DNA of 64,000 nt from Alcaligenes parafaecalis (GTDB taxonomy: Bacteria > Pseudomonadota > Gammaproteobacteria > Burkholderiales > Burkholderiaceae_B). The stretch covers positions 372,001 through 436,000 of the forward strand of contig NZ_JAPKNA010000003.1 in the NCBI RefSeq assembly GCF_026344135.1, in the 5' to 3' direction. The notes under the pieces were generated by a model, which worked only from the letters and a program-made list of their open reading frames with translations, was not told the DNA's origin and made no database searches. Below, in pieces: positions 7,718 to 16,327 of the stretch. How positions within the stretch are numbered: position 1 is the stretch's first letter; each line of letters begins with the position of its first letter. The translations under genes were made by a program, and so were the position numbers.

Positions 7718-8935
7718 TTAGTGCAGTTGTACTGGGTCCAGATCGATTTCGTCCGGCAGTTCCGGATGCTGCATCTCGCCGTTAATGTCCGGGAAGAAGG
7801 GCGCGTTGCAATCGTCGCAGGTCTCGGTGGAGTGCAGGCCGGGCAGGCGTTGAATCTGGACCAGGCCCAGGGTGCTGAGCAGGGCCGCAATCACGTCCGG
7901 GATGTCGATATGATCATCGCTATGGAAGGAGGACTCGGCCTCTTCCTGGCTCAGAACCGGCCAGATACAGCCGTAAATCACGGTGGGCGAGGAAAGGGTG
8001 CTGAAACCCACGCGGTACTCTTCGATCTGCTCTTCGCCGCAGGCCACAATAACGGCTCGCAAATGGTCGGGCGACAGTTTCACCGCCGTTTGCAACCAGG
8101 TGATGCCTGCGGTCAAGGCTAGCGGGCGGATTTCACGGTCCGACTCACGGTTGTTCACGTAATAGGCATTGGGAGCCAGAAACTGCAACTGGCAGCCAGT
8201 AAACAAAGGCGTGACGATGGCGGAGTAACGCTCCACCCATTGTTCTACACAACGCAGGTGATCGGCCTGCAGCGTATCGCTGGATTGCTGCCAGCGAAAC
8301 AGTGGCTGGCCGACGGGGGCCATGACCACGCCAATCAGAAAGCGGGCATCGGCCAGCAGGCTGCTGGCCTCTTCGGGTTTGTTCAGGGGGATGGTTTCCT
8401 GGCTGCGGCCCAGGGCTTGCGCGGTCAGGCTGCGAGTCCATTCATAGGCTTGCTGATAGGTCTGGGGCATCTCGTCGTAATTGACCAGATTGGGCAGCAA
8501 GGTACACATCGTGCCTTCGGCCAGAACGGTAGCTCGTAAGGCGTCTTCCAGTTCTTTGTGCTGCTGTGGCTTGAGTGTGCCCTGGGGCAATTGATAGCGC
8601 GTCCAGGCGGTCAGCGGGGCCGAGAACAGCAAGGCATCGTACAAGACGCCCTCATGTTCGATTTGCTGGCATTCGGCCTGGGATTCGGCCAGTTCCATCA
8701 AAATTTCATAATGCTGGTTTTGTTGTTGGCTGCCCAGCAGTTCCAGCGTTTGTTCAACGGCTGAATTGCGACGTCCGCTATAGAGCTTTTCCAGCAATTG
8801 AGCGGCCAGCCCTTGCCAGTAGCGGTCTTCGATCTGCGAGCCAGAACGGACCAGCGCATCTGTGTAATTGATCAGACGCTGGATCTCTTTGGGTTGTTGG
8901 GCGAGCAGTTTGGAATTGAGTTGCGACATGGACAT
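7718..8935 (-). CDS. DUF2863-like conserved betaproteobacterial protein
   Basis: About 405 residues, soluble, acidic, with no signal peptide or membrane segment. I recognise it as probably DUF2863, a family seen mainly in Burkholderiales, but the function is unknown. Notable features are a Gln-rich N-terminal helical part (SQLNSKLLAQQPKEIQRLI) and a Cys pair near the C-terminus (TETCDDCNAPFFPD) that could bind metal. ATGs at 8935 and 8929 and a TTG at 8956 are all possible starts. Its stop abuts the earP start, so earP is probably translationally coupled to it. That could mean a link to EF-P modification, or simple co-transcription. Confidence 0.7.
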   Translation of the reverse strand: MSMSQLNSKLLAQQPKEIQRLINYTDALVRSGSQIEDRYWQGLAAQLLEKLYSGRRNSAVEQTLELLGSQQQNQHYEILMELAESQAECQQIEHEGVLYDALLFSAPLTAWTRYQLPQGTLKPQQHKELEDALRATVLAEGTMCTLLPNLVNYDEMPQTYQQAYEWTRSLTAQALGRSQETIPLNKPEEASSLLADARFLIGVVMAPVGQPLFRWQQSSDTLQADHLRCVEQWVERYSAIVTPLFTGCQLQFLAPNAYYVNNRESDREIRPLALTAGITWLQTAVKLSPDHLRAVIVACGEEQIEEYRVGFSTLSSPTVIYGCIWPVLSQEEAESSFHSDDHIDIPDVIAALLSTLGLVQIQRLPGLHSTETCDDCNAPFFPDINGEMQHPELPDEIDLDPVQLH

Positions 8936-9071
8936 ACAAAACCGGTATAGGGACAAGCTAGTTTACCCTTTGCCACGACCGGGGTGTGTGAATGCGGGAA
9001 GCTCCCTAGGCGTGAGGGGGAGAACGCCCGTATCAATAAAATACAGACTGTTGACGAGCCATCGTGAAACG

Positions 9072-9104
9072 AAAAAGCCGCGGCATTCGGAAATGCAGCG
9101 GCTT
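9072..9104 (-). terminator. Terminator of TRAP operon (leftward)
   Basis: AAGCCGC / GCGGCTT stem with a second inner GCATT/AATGC stem and a mismatch between, followed on the minus strand by TTTTT. It lies 30 bp past the large-permease stop. Confidence 0.75.
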
Positions 9105-9134
9105 ATGCTGTGGCCTGCTCCTACCGGGCCGCAA

Positions 9135-11057
9135 TCAGTACAGCACGCTGGGCAGCCAGAGGCCGATACCAGGGAACAGATACAGGATGATGATCGCCAG
9201 AATCTGAATGCCCATAAATGGCATCATGCCCAGGAAAATCTGGTTCAGGGTGACATGAGGGGGCGAGACTCCCTTCAGGTAGAAGGCCGACATGGCAACC
9301 GGCGGTGACAGGAAGGCCGTTTGCAGGTTCAGAGCCACCAGCAGGCCGAAGAACAGCGGATCGATCTGGTAGTGCGCCAGCAGCGGCAGGAAAATGGGCA
9401 TGAAGATAATAATGATCTCGGTCCATTCCAGTGGCCAGCCCAGCAGGAAAATGACAATCTGCGCCAGAATCATGAACTCGATAGGCGTCAGATCCATTGA
9501 CAGCACCCAGTTATTAATCAGCTCCTGGCCGCCCAGCAAGGCAAAGGCAGCCGAGAAAATACTGGAACCGACAAACAGCCAGCAGACCATGGCACTGGTC
9601 TTGGCGCTGAGGTACACCGATTCGCGCACCATGGCGAAATTCAAGCGGCGATAGGCGAAGGCCAGCAGGATGCCGCCCAGGGCACCCATGGCTGCCGCCT
9701 CGGTGGGGGTGCACAGGCCGATGACGATACTGCCCAACACGGCGAGGATCAGGATGGTCAGCGGAAAGAAGGAGCTGAGCAGCATCTTGAAGATTTCCAG
9801 CCGGGCAAAGTTCAGCATGGCGTAGTAGCTCAGCAATGCCAGACTGCCAACGATCAGAAAGACCCAGAACGTCATGGGCGCTGCTCGGCGCTCTGCCGTG
9901 GTGACTTCGTCGGTGGTCTCTGCTCCAGCGACAGGGGCCTCTGCGCCCAGTTCGGTCGCACCCAGCGCAGTGAGCGGTTCACTGCCTTCAGGTTCGGACA
10001 AACCGCCAGAGCCTGGAGGTTCTGCCAGCCCACCGCCACTGTAGTCCTTGTCAAAACTATTGAAACCGCCACCCATTTCCTGCAGCTCGTAGTGTTCGAC
10101 AGCCTTGGGCGCGGTGACTGATTGATAACTAAAGCCCATGACGCTAAAGAAGATCACGGCAGGCAGCAGGGCTATCGCCAGGTTCTTGAGCAGCAGGTTC
10201 ATGGGTACGTCGACGTTGCGAGGTCCCTTCATCGCGCTGATCAGGCCGGGCACGGCACGGTCCGTGATGGTGTCCTTGATGACTTTTGCGAAGTCCGGCA
10301 GCGGCACGATCCGGTCTTCCGGAGAGAGAGGGGGCGCAACGCTGGGCCTGAGCTTGGCCAGGATGATCACATACAGCACGTACATCACAGCCAGCATCAG
10401 GCCAGGGAAGAAGGCACCGGCATACAGCTTCACGACCGAGACACCGGCCACGGCACCGTACAGGATCAGGAGCACGGACGGAGGCAGCAGAATACCCAGG
10501 CACCCCCCGGCGGTGATGGAACCGGCCGTCAGTTGTACGCTGTAGCCCGCCCGCAGCATGGCGGGCATCGCTAGCAGCCCCATCAGTGTCACCACGGCAC
10601 CCACGATACCCGTGGCCGTAGCGAAGATAGCGCAGGTGACAATAGTGGCCACAGCCAGCGAACCCGGGATTCGTGCCATGGCCAGGTGCATGCCCTGGAA
10701 CAGGCTCTGGATCAGGTTGGCGCGTTCAACCAGGTAACCCATGAAAATGAACAGGGGCACGGCAATCAGCACGTCGTTGGTCATGACGGCGTAGGTGCGC
10801 AGAACCATCAGGTCCAGGGTTTGCTGGATGGCTTGTTGTGTGCCCATGTCTCTATAGGCAAGCCAGGTGAAGATCACCCCCATCCCCATCAGCGTGAAGG
10901 CAGTGGGAAAGCCCAGCATGATGGTGACGACGATCAGGGCCAGCATGAGCAGACCCAGGTGGCCGTTGCTCATCTCGGCCGGGGCGGGCATGAAGATGGC
11001 GATGCTCAGGACAATGCCGATCAGTATGGTGAGCCCGAACCAGATTTCTTTTCTCAT
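9135..11057 (-). CDS. TRAP transporter large permease (DctM-type) with long internal insertion
   Basis: A 640-residue integral membrane protein of the DctM family that would carry the solute with Na+ symport. The N-terminal half has GFPTAFTLMGMGVIF, FIFMGYLVERANL and GGCLGILLPPSVLLILYG. The C-terminal half has LCTPTEAAAMGALGGILLAF and TAFLSPPVAMSAFYLKGV. DctM proteins are usually about 430 residues. Here roughly 200 extra residues (about 235-420) lie between the halves. They include extra hydrophobic segments and an acidic Gly/Glu/Ala-rich linker at about 326-392. The start has AAGGGAG upstream and overlaps the small-permease stop by four bases. Confidence 0.93.
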   Translation of the reverse strand: MRKEIWFGLTILIGIVLSIAIFMPAPAEMSNGHLGLLMLALIVVTIMLGFPTAFTLMGMGVIFTWLAYRDMGTQQAIQQTLDLMVLRTYAVMTNDVLIAVPLFIFMGYLVERANLIQSLFQGMHLAMARIPGSLAVATIVTCAIFATATGIVGAVVTLMGLLAMPAMLRAGYSVQLTAGSITAGGCLGILLPPSVLLILYGAVAGVSVVKLYAGAFFPGLMLAVMYVLYVIILAKLRPSVAPPLSPEDRIVPLPDFAKVIKDTITDRAVPGLISAMKGPRNVDVPMNLLLKNLAIALLPAVIFFSVMGFSYQSVTAPKAVEHYELQEMGGGFNSFDKDYSGGGLAEPPGSGGLSEPEGSEPLTALGATELGAEAPVAGAETTDEVTTAERRAAPMTFWVFLIVGSLALLSYYAMLNFARLEIFKMLLSSFFPLTILILAVLGSIVIGLCTPTEAAAMGALGGILLAFAYRRLNFAMVRESVYLSAKTSAMVCWLFVGSSIFSAAFALLGGQELINNWVLSMDLTPIEFMILAQIVIFLLGWPLEWTEIIIIFMPIFLPLLAHYQIDPLFFGLLVALNLQTAFLSPPVAMSAFYLKGVSPPHVTLNQIFLGMMPFMGIQILAIIILYLFPGIGLWLPSVLY

Positions 11058-11686
11058 GTTGGGCTCCCTTTCTTGCCGTGACCGGTGACAAAGGCATCCA
11101 GCTTTTCAATGTCGTCGCTCTTGACGTCCACCATATCCATGAGCTTGTCTACATCGACCTCTTCAACGTCCTTGTCGCGTGAAGGCCATTTCCCGTCCCG
11201 CAGGCAGCGTACGCAGTACACCATTTCCACAAAGCTTTGCAGCAGCAGGCACAAGCCCGCCAGCGGGATGATGGCCTTGAACGGGTAGATGGGCGGCCCG
11301 TTGGCCGTAATATTCGAGTGCTCCGTGATGGCCCAGGACTCGGCGGCGAAGTGGTAGCCAGCCCAGAACATGGCGACCACACCGGGAATGAAGAACAGGA
11401 TGTAAAGGATCAGGTCCAGGCCTGCCTGCAGGCGGGGCGGGAAAAAACCGTACAGTACATCCCCGCGGACATGGCCGTTCTTGGAGAGTGTGTAGGCACC
11501 TGCCATCATGAACAGGCCGCCGTACAGCATGTTCATCATGTCAAAGGCCCAGGCGTGTGGGTTGGACAGCACGTATCGCGAGAAGACCTCGAAGGAAACG
11601 AACAGGGTCAATGCCAGGACTAGCCAGCCGAACAACTGGCCTATCCACGTATTGAACCGGTCGATAAAGACCAGGATTTTCTGCAT
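11054..11686 (-). CDS. TRAP transporter small permease (DctQ-type)
   Basis: A 210-residue membrane protein with four predicted helices (LVLALTLFVSFEVFSRYV, MMNMLYGGLFMMAGAYTL, LILYILFFIPGVVAMFWAGY, FKAIIPLAGLCLLLQSFVEM). The DctQ signature WAFDMMNMLYG is present. The C-terminal 40-odd residues are charged and cytosolic, longer than in most DctQs. It overlaps the large permease by ATGA, so the two membrane subunits are coupled. It lies 139 bp after the binding-protein gene. Confidence 0.92.
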   Translation of the reverse strand: MQKILVFIDRFNTWIGQLFGWLVLALTLFVSFEVFSRYVLSNPHAWAFDMMNMLYGGLFMMAGAYTLSKNGHVRGDVLYGFFPPRLQAGLDLILYILFFIPGVVAMFWAGYHFAAESWAITEHSNITANGPPIYPFKAIIPLAGLCLLLQSFVEMVYCVRCLRDGKWPSRDKDVEEVDVDKLMDMVDVKSDDIEKLDAFVTGHGKKGSPT

Positions 11687-11771
11687 GGTAGGTTCACCTT
11701 GCTAGCGCGGAAAGGGTCTGATGTGTGTCGGCTACGGTTTTGGGCGCGGCCGGCCTGGGAAGGGGAAGGAG

Positions 11772-11804
11772 GCGTCATCCACAGCCGGGTGGATGGGATG
11801 ACGC
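11772..11804 (-). other. Intercistronic hairpin between TRAP binding protein and permeases
   Basis: GCGTCATCC / GGATGACGC, 9-bp arms, with an overlapping alternative ATCCAC/GTGGAT pairing. No T tract follows. Such hairpins often let a binding protein be made in excess of its membrane partners by partial termination or 3'-end protection. That role is inferred. Confidence 0.45.
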
Positions 11805-11825
11805 GGTGCGATTGCCGATGGAGGC

Positions 11826-12992
11826 TTAGCTCTTGGCTGGCGCAGCCTTGCGACCGAAATAGTGGTTGTAGGCCATACGGCGGTTGTTGTTGGTGTCCAT
11901 GTCCCAGGCCATGGCGCGTGCCGCGAATGCACGTTGAGAAGCGTCGATTTCTTTGAAGAGAGGGTTGGTCTCGGCTTTCTTGGCGACGATCTGGTCCCAC
12001 ACGACCAGTTGTTGTTGCAAGATGGTGTCGGGCGTTTTGTAGAATTTGACGCCGTCTTCCTTTTGCAGGCGCTGATAGTCCTGCGAGTAACGGTCCACCG
12101 CCTTCCAGGACATGTCGGCTGATGAGGCCTCGACGGCATTGTCGACGATGGCCTTCAATTGGGTCGGCAAGGCGTTGTACTTGTCCTTGTTGAACATGAT
12201 TTCGAAGGTTTCCGAGGCCTGGTGGAAGCTTTGCAGCATGCAGACTTTGGATACGTCAGGGAAGCCCAGGGCGCGATCCGATGCGGCGTTGTTGAACTCG
12301 GCACCATCAAGCAGGCCGCGGTCTAGTGCCGGGACGATTTCACCGCCAGGCAGCGCATTGACCGCAGCGCCCATTTCGGTGAACAGATCGATCGCCAGGC
12401 CATTGGTGCGGAACTTCAGGCCCTTGAGGTCTTCGGTCTTGGTGATGGGTTTTTTGAACCAGCCAAAGGGCTGCGTGGGCATCGGGCCGGTCAGGAAGGA
12501 GACGACATTGCCACCGATGGCATCGTAAAGCTTGGCCAGCAGTTCCTTGCCACCGCCGTATTTGTGCCATGCCAGCACCATATTGGCGTCCATGCCGAAG
12601 GCCGGACCCGACGAAAATAAAGCCAGGGCGTTTTGTTTGCCGTAGTTGTAGCCCAGTACACCGTGGCCGCCGTCCAGCGTTCCCTTGGAGACGGCATCGA
12701 GCAGGCCAAAGGCCGGTACGACGGCCCCTGCGGGCAGAACTTCGATTTTCAGATCGCCACCGGTCATGTCGTTGACTTTCTTGGCGAAATCAAGGGCGAA
12801 TTCGTGGAAGATGTCGACGGTGGGCCAGGTGCTTTGGAAGCGGAAGTTGGTGGGACCCTGCGCGCGAGCGATGGCAGGAAAGCCCATCGTTGCTGCAGCC
12901 GCGGTGCCGGCTGCAGCACCGCTCAGGAACTTGCGCCGGGAAGCGCCAGTTTGTTCGTGTGGCGCGGTGCTTTTTTTGATCCTGTTTCTCAT
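11826..12992 (-). CDS. TRAP transporter substrate-binding protein (Tat-exported, TakP-like)
   Basis: A 388-residue periplasmic binding protein. A Tat signal (ASRRKFLSGAAAGTAAAATM) precedes cleavage near AIARAQ. The mature N-terminus NFRFQSTWPTVDIFHEFALDF and the sequence KFRTNGLAIDLFTEMGA are typical of the DctP family branch that includes 2-oxoacid binder TakP. The Arg in KFRTNG is the position that usually salt-bridges the substrate carboxylate. It is first gene of the leftward P-Q-M operon. Four 11-bp direct repeats lie about 60-105 bp upstream of its start. The ligand is unproven; a carboxylate is expected. Confidence 0.92.
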   Translation of the reverse strand: MRNRIKKSTAPHEQTGASRRKFLSGAAAGTAAAATMGFPAIARAQGPTNFRFQSTWPTVDIFHEFALDFAKKVNDMTGGDLKIEVLPAGAVVPAFGLLDAVSKGTLDGGHGVLGYNYGKQNALALFSSGPAFGMDANMVLAWHKYGGGKELLAKLYDAIGGNVVSFLTGPMPTQPFGWFKKPITKTEDLKGLKFRTNGLAIDLFTEMGAAVNALPGGEIVPALDRGLLDGAEFNNAASDRALGFPDVSKVCMLQSFHQASETFEIMFNKDKYNALPTQLKAIVDNAVEASSADMSWKAVDRYSQDYQRLQKEDGVKFYKTPDTILQQQLVVWDQIVAKKAETNPLFKEIDASQRAFAARAMAWDMDTNNNRRMAYNHYFGRKAAPAKS

Positions 12993-13053
12993 GGGGTGTG
13001 TCTCCGAAGTGGCTGTAAGCGTTCGAGAGCAAACTGCAGCAATCTGATGGTGT

Positions 13054-13097
13054 TTTCAGCTTTATTTCAGTCTTCTTTCAGTTTGCTTTCAGCTTTA
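13054..13097. promoter_or_regulatory. Four tandem 11-bp direct repeats upstream of TRAP operon
   Basis: On the plus strand the units read TTTCAGCTTTA, TTTCAGTCTTC, TTTCAGTTTGC, TTTCAGCTTTA: an invariant TTTCAG every 11 bp. On the operon's coding strand this is CTGAAA repeated once per helical turn, 62-105 bp upstream of the dctP start. Direct repeats at 11-bp spacing are the usual target architecture of OmpR/PhoB-type response regulators. The rest of the 323-bp gap (12993-13315) holds the acnB terminator and one very short unproven open frame at 13139-13189. Confidence 0.6.
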
Positions 13098-13264
13098 TAG
13101 GCGATTCAAACGCTAGCCGTACATAAGGAGTAACCACAATGTTGATAGGGGTATACCCGTGGGCAAGTAGTCGTGGATGTGAGCACTGAGAACTGCGGGT
13201 AGCCCCTGAAATGAGGCTTTGTGCATGCACCTTGGGAGAGAGCCATTTCAAACGGGCAAAGAAA

Positions 13265-13297
13265 AACGCCTTCGCCGCATGAAGCGGCGAAGGCGTT
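13265..13297 (-). terminator. acnB terminator
   Basis: Perfect 14-bp stem (AACGCCTTCGCCGC / GCGGCGAAGGCGTT) with an ATGAA loop. On the minus strand it is followed by TTTTTC. It starts 19 bp past the acnB stop. Confidence 0.9.
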
Positions 13298-13315
13298 ATT
13301 TGCAAGCGCTAGGGC

Positions 13316-15901
13316 TTACAGACCTACGGAGTCAGCAATTTCCTTGAACTCTTCGATCTGGTCGAAGTTCATGTAGCGATAGATGTCTTCGCTATTGGCT
13401 TGCAGTACGCCCATGTCGGCCAGGTACTCTTCGCGGGTTGGGATGCGACCCAGACGCGAGCAGATGGCAGCCAGTTCAGCCGAACCCAGGAACACGTTGG
13501 TGTTCTTGCCCAGACGGTTGGGGAAGTTACGGGTGCTGGTGGACATGACGGTGGCGCCTTCGCGAACCTGTGCCTGGTTACCCATGCACAACGAGCAACC
13601 GGGCATTTCCATACGAGCACCGGCTACGCCCAGAACGCCGTAGTGGCCTTCTTCGCTAAGCTGTTGCTGGTCCATCTTGGTCGGAGGAGCGACCCACAGA
13701 CGGGTTGGGATGTCGCGCTTGCCTTCCAGCAGCTTGGAAGCGGCACGGAAGTGACCGATGTTGGTCATGCAGCTACCGATAAACACTTCGTCGATCACGG
13801 TGCCGGACACATCGGACATGGTTTTCACGTCGTCAGGGTCGTTCGGGCAAGCGACGATAGGCTCGTGGATTTCAGCCAGATCGATATCGATAACAGCGGC
13901 GTATTCAGCGTCTGCATCGGGTTCCAGCAGCTCTGGATTAGCCAGCCACGCTTCCATGCCCTTGATACGACGGGTGATGGTGCGCTCGTCTTCGTAGCCA
14001 TTGGCAATCATCCACTTGAGCAGCGTGATGTTGCTGTTCAGGTATTCGATGATGGGCTCTTTGCTCAGACGCACGGTACATGCGGCAGCGGAACGCTCGG
14101 CGGAAGCGTCGGACAGCTCGAAAGCCTGTTCGATCTTCAGGTTGGGCAGACCTTCGATTTCCAGAATGCGGCCGGAGAAGATGTTCTTCTTGCCTGCTTT
14201 CTCGACAGTCAGCAAACCTTGCTTGATGGCGTACAGAGGAATGGCGTTAACCAGGTCACGCAGAGTGACGCCGGGCTGCATTTCGCCTTTGAAGCGCACC
14301 AGCACGGATTCTGGCATGTCCAGAGGCATCACACCGGTAGCAGCAGCAAAGGCCACCAGACCGGAACCAGCGGGGAAGCTGATGCCGATAGGGAAACGGG
14401 TGTGCGAGTCGCCGCCGGTACCAACGGTATCGGGCAACAACATGCGGTTCAGCCAGGAGTGGATGATACCGTCGCCTGGACGCAGGGAAACACCACCGCG
14501 TGTGCTGATGAAAGCAGGCAGTTCGTGGTGAGTTTTAACGTCAACAGGTTTGGGGTAAGCGGCGGTGTGGCAGAAGGACTGCATCACCAGATCGGACGAG
14601 AAGCCCAGGCAAGCCAGGTCTTTCAGTTCGTCGCGAGTCATTGGGCCAGTGGTGTCCTGGCTGCCAACGGTGGTCATGCGTGGTTCGCAGTAGGTGCCGG
14701 GACGCACGCCTTCGCCTTCAGGCAGACCGCAAGCACGGCCAACCATCTTCTGGGCCAGGGAGAAACCTTTACCGGAATCAACAGGGCTTTGTGGCAGGCG
14801 GAACAGGGTGGTTGGGGGCAGACCCAGTGCTTCGCGAGCACGGGTGGTCAGGCCACGGCCAATGATCAGGGGAATACGGCCACCGGCACGCACTTCGTCA
14901 AACAGTACGTCGGACTTGACCTGGAATTCGGAGATCAGCTCGCCATTCTTGAAGGCTTTGCCTTCGTAGGGACGCAGTTCAACCACATCGCCCATTTCCA
15001 TATTGGAAACGTCCAGCTCGATAGGCAGAGCGCCAGCATCTTCCATGGTGTTGTAGAAGATAGGAGCAATCTTGCTACCCAGACACACGCCACCGAAGCG
15101 TTTGTTAGGAACGAAAGGAATGTCTTCGCCGGTGAACCACAACACGGAGTTGGTGGCCGATTTACGCGAAGAACCGGTACCGACCACGTCGCCCACGTAG
15201 GCAACCAGGTGGCCCTTTTCTTTCAGGGATTCGATGAAGCTGACAGGGCCTTGTTTGCCGGGCTCTTCAGGTTCGATGCCTGGGCGCGGGTTTTTCAGCA
15301 TGGCCAGAGCGTGCAGCGGAATGTCGGGGCGGCTCCAGGCGTCAGGGGCGGGGGACAGATCGTCCGTGTTGGTCTCGCCAGTGACTTTGAAAACCGTCAC
15401 GGTCAGGCTTTCGGGGACTTCTGGGCGGCTGGTGAACCACTCGCCGTCGGCCCAGCTTTGCAGTACTTCTTTAGCAAAGACGTTGCCCTTTTCGGCTTTT
15501 TCCTGAACGTCGTGGAAAGAGTCAAACATCAACAGGGTGTTTTTCAGGCCGTTGGCGGCGATCTGGCCCAGTTCGGGCTTGTCCAGCAGTTCGATCAGCG
15601 GGCTGATGTTGTAGCCACCCAGCATGGTTCCCAGCAGCTCAGTGGCACGCTCGCGGCTGATCAAGGCACAGGTTTCTGTGCCCAGCGCGATGGCGGCCAG
15701 GTAAGAGGCTTTAACCTTGGCGGCGTCGTCCACACCGGCGGGGACGCGGTGCGTCAGCAGGTCGACCAGGACGGCTTCTTCACCGGCAGGTGGGTTCTTG
15801 ATGAGCTCGATCAGCTCGGCGGTCTGCTGAGCCGACAAAGGCAGCGGGGGAATGCCCAGAGCGGCGCGCTCGGCAACATGTTCGCGGTAAGAGTCCAGCA
15901 T
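13316..15901 (-). CDS. acnB: Aconitate hydratase B
   Basis: 861 residues from the ATG at 15901 (MLDSYREHVAERAALGIPPLPLSAQQ), the normal AcnB length. It interconverts citrate and isocitrate and, in many bacteria, hydrates 2-methyl-cis-aconitate in the methylcitrate cycle. The [4Fe-4S] ligands are the Cys in GSCMTNIGHF (about 710) and the pair in CSLCMGN (about 769 and 772). The N-terminal HEAT-like domain and the swivelling domain (VGTGSSRKSATNSV) precede the catalytic part, as in AcnB but not AcnA. A 21-bp inverted repeat shared with the mdh/gntR region lies about 95 bp upstream, suggesting GntR control. No prpD or acnD lies in this window. Confidence 0.97.
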   Translation of the reverse strand: MLDSYREHVAERAALGIPPLPLSAQQTAELIELIKNPPAGEEAVLVDLLTHRVPAGVDDAAKVKASYLAAIALGTETCALISRERATELLGTMLGGYNISPLIELLDKPELGQIAANGLKNTLLMFDSFHDVQEKAEKGNVFAKEVLQSWADGEWFTSRPEVPESLTVTVFKVTGETNTDDLSPAPDAWSRPDIPLHALAMLKNPRPGIEPEEPGKQGPVSFIESLKEKGHLVAYVGDVVGTGSSRKSATNSVLWFTGEDIPFVPNKRFGGVCLGSKIAPIFYNTMEDAGALPIELDVSNMEMGDVVELRPYEGKAFKNGELISEFQVKSDVLFDEVRAGGRIPLIIGRGLTTRAREALGLPPTTLFRLPQSPVDSGKGFSLAQKMVGRACGLPEGEGVRPGTYCEPRMTTVGSQDTTGPMTRDELKDLACLGFSSDLVMQSFCHTAAYPKPVDVKTHHELPAFISTRGGVSLRPGDGIIHSWLNRMLLPDTVGTGGDSHTRFPIGISFPAGSGLVAFAAATGVMPLDMPESVLVRFKGEMQPGVTLRDLVNAIPLYAIKQGLLTVEKAGKKNIFSGRILEIEGLPNLKIEQAFELSDASAERSAAACTVRLSKEPIIEYLNSNITLLKWMIANGYEDERTITRRIKGMEAWLANPELLEPDADAEYAAVIDIDLAEIHEPIVACPNDPDDVKTMSDVSGTVIDEVFIGSCMTNIGHFRAASKLLEGKRDIPTRLWVAPPTKMDQQQLSEEGHYGVLGVAGARMEMPGCSLCMGNQAQVREGATVMSTSTRNFPNRLGKNTNVFLGSAELAAICSRLGRIPTREEYLADMGVLQANSEDIYRYMNFDQIEEFKEIADSVGL

Positions 15902-15993
15902 AGTGCAGGTGCCTATCGGTAAATGGTTGATATGAAAATGCAATAAATCGCTTGTTGCCCCAATTGTAATTTGAAGCGGGCAGCGAAGCAATG

Positions 15994-16014
15994 GTCTTAT
16001 ATCTTATATAAGAC
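15994..16014. promoter_or_regulatory. GntR-type operator, acnB copy
   Basis: A 21-bp inverted repeat: arm GTCTTATAT, spacer CTT, arm ATATAAGAC. A perfect inner palindrome TCTTATATAAGA overlaps it. All 21 bases are identical to 24961-24981 beside the gntR gene. It lies 93 bp upstream of the acnB start and just past the end of the leftward GNAT gene, so acnB most likely has its own promoter here. Confidence 0.7.
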
Positions 16015-16040
16015 TTACAAGAAACTGAATGTTGCTGTGT

Positions 16041-16316
16041 TCAGGCCAGCAAGTCGGCGTATTCAGGGTGGCGGCGGAAATAGACCACGGCGTAGCTGCA
16101 AACAGGGCGTACTTTCCACTGTTGGTTTTTTGCCGTTTCCAGCGCAAAGCGGGTCAGTTGCCCAGCAATGCCGCGGCCTTCCAGCTCGGGCGGCACGCGG
16201 GTGTGGGTGATGCTCATGATGGCATCGTCCAGTTCGTATTCGATGACACTGCGCAGGTTTTCAACGTCGCAAAAAAACAGACGCGCTTGCGGGTCGTGGT
16301 GGATCTCGGTGGTCAT
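16041..16316 (-). CDS. Small GNAT-fold N-acetyltransferase (COG2388/YidJ type)
   Basis: A 91-residue protein starting MTTEIHHDPQ with AGGAG upstream. It matches the short COG2388 GNAT family: a HTRVPPELEGRGIAGQLTRFAL block (acetyl-CoA pyrophosphate loop with GRGIAGQL) and a late VRPVCSYAVVYFRRHPEY block. These minimal acetyltransferases have no well-established substrate. It follows the small membrane protein by 11 bp and is probably co-transcribed with prpBC or its own promoter. Confidence 0.85.
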   Translation of the reverse strand: MTTEIHHDPQARLFFCDVENLRSVIEYELDDAIMSITHTRVPPELEGRGIAGQLTRFALETAKNQQWKVRPVCSYAVVYFRRHPEYADLLA

Positions 16317-16327
16317 GGCAGGCTCCT

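Noticed and set aside
13400..15922. 840-codon open frame antisense to acnB
   Set aside because: It mirrors acnB codon use; the translation shows no family motifs and low-complexity His/Gln-rich composition.
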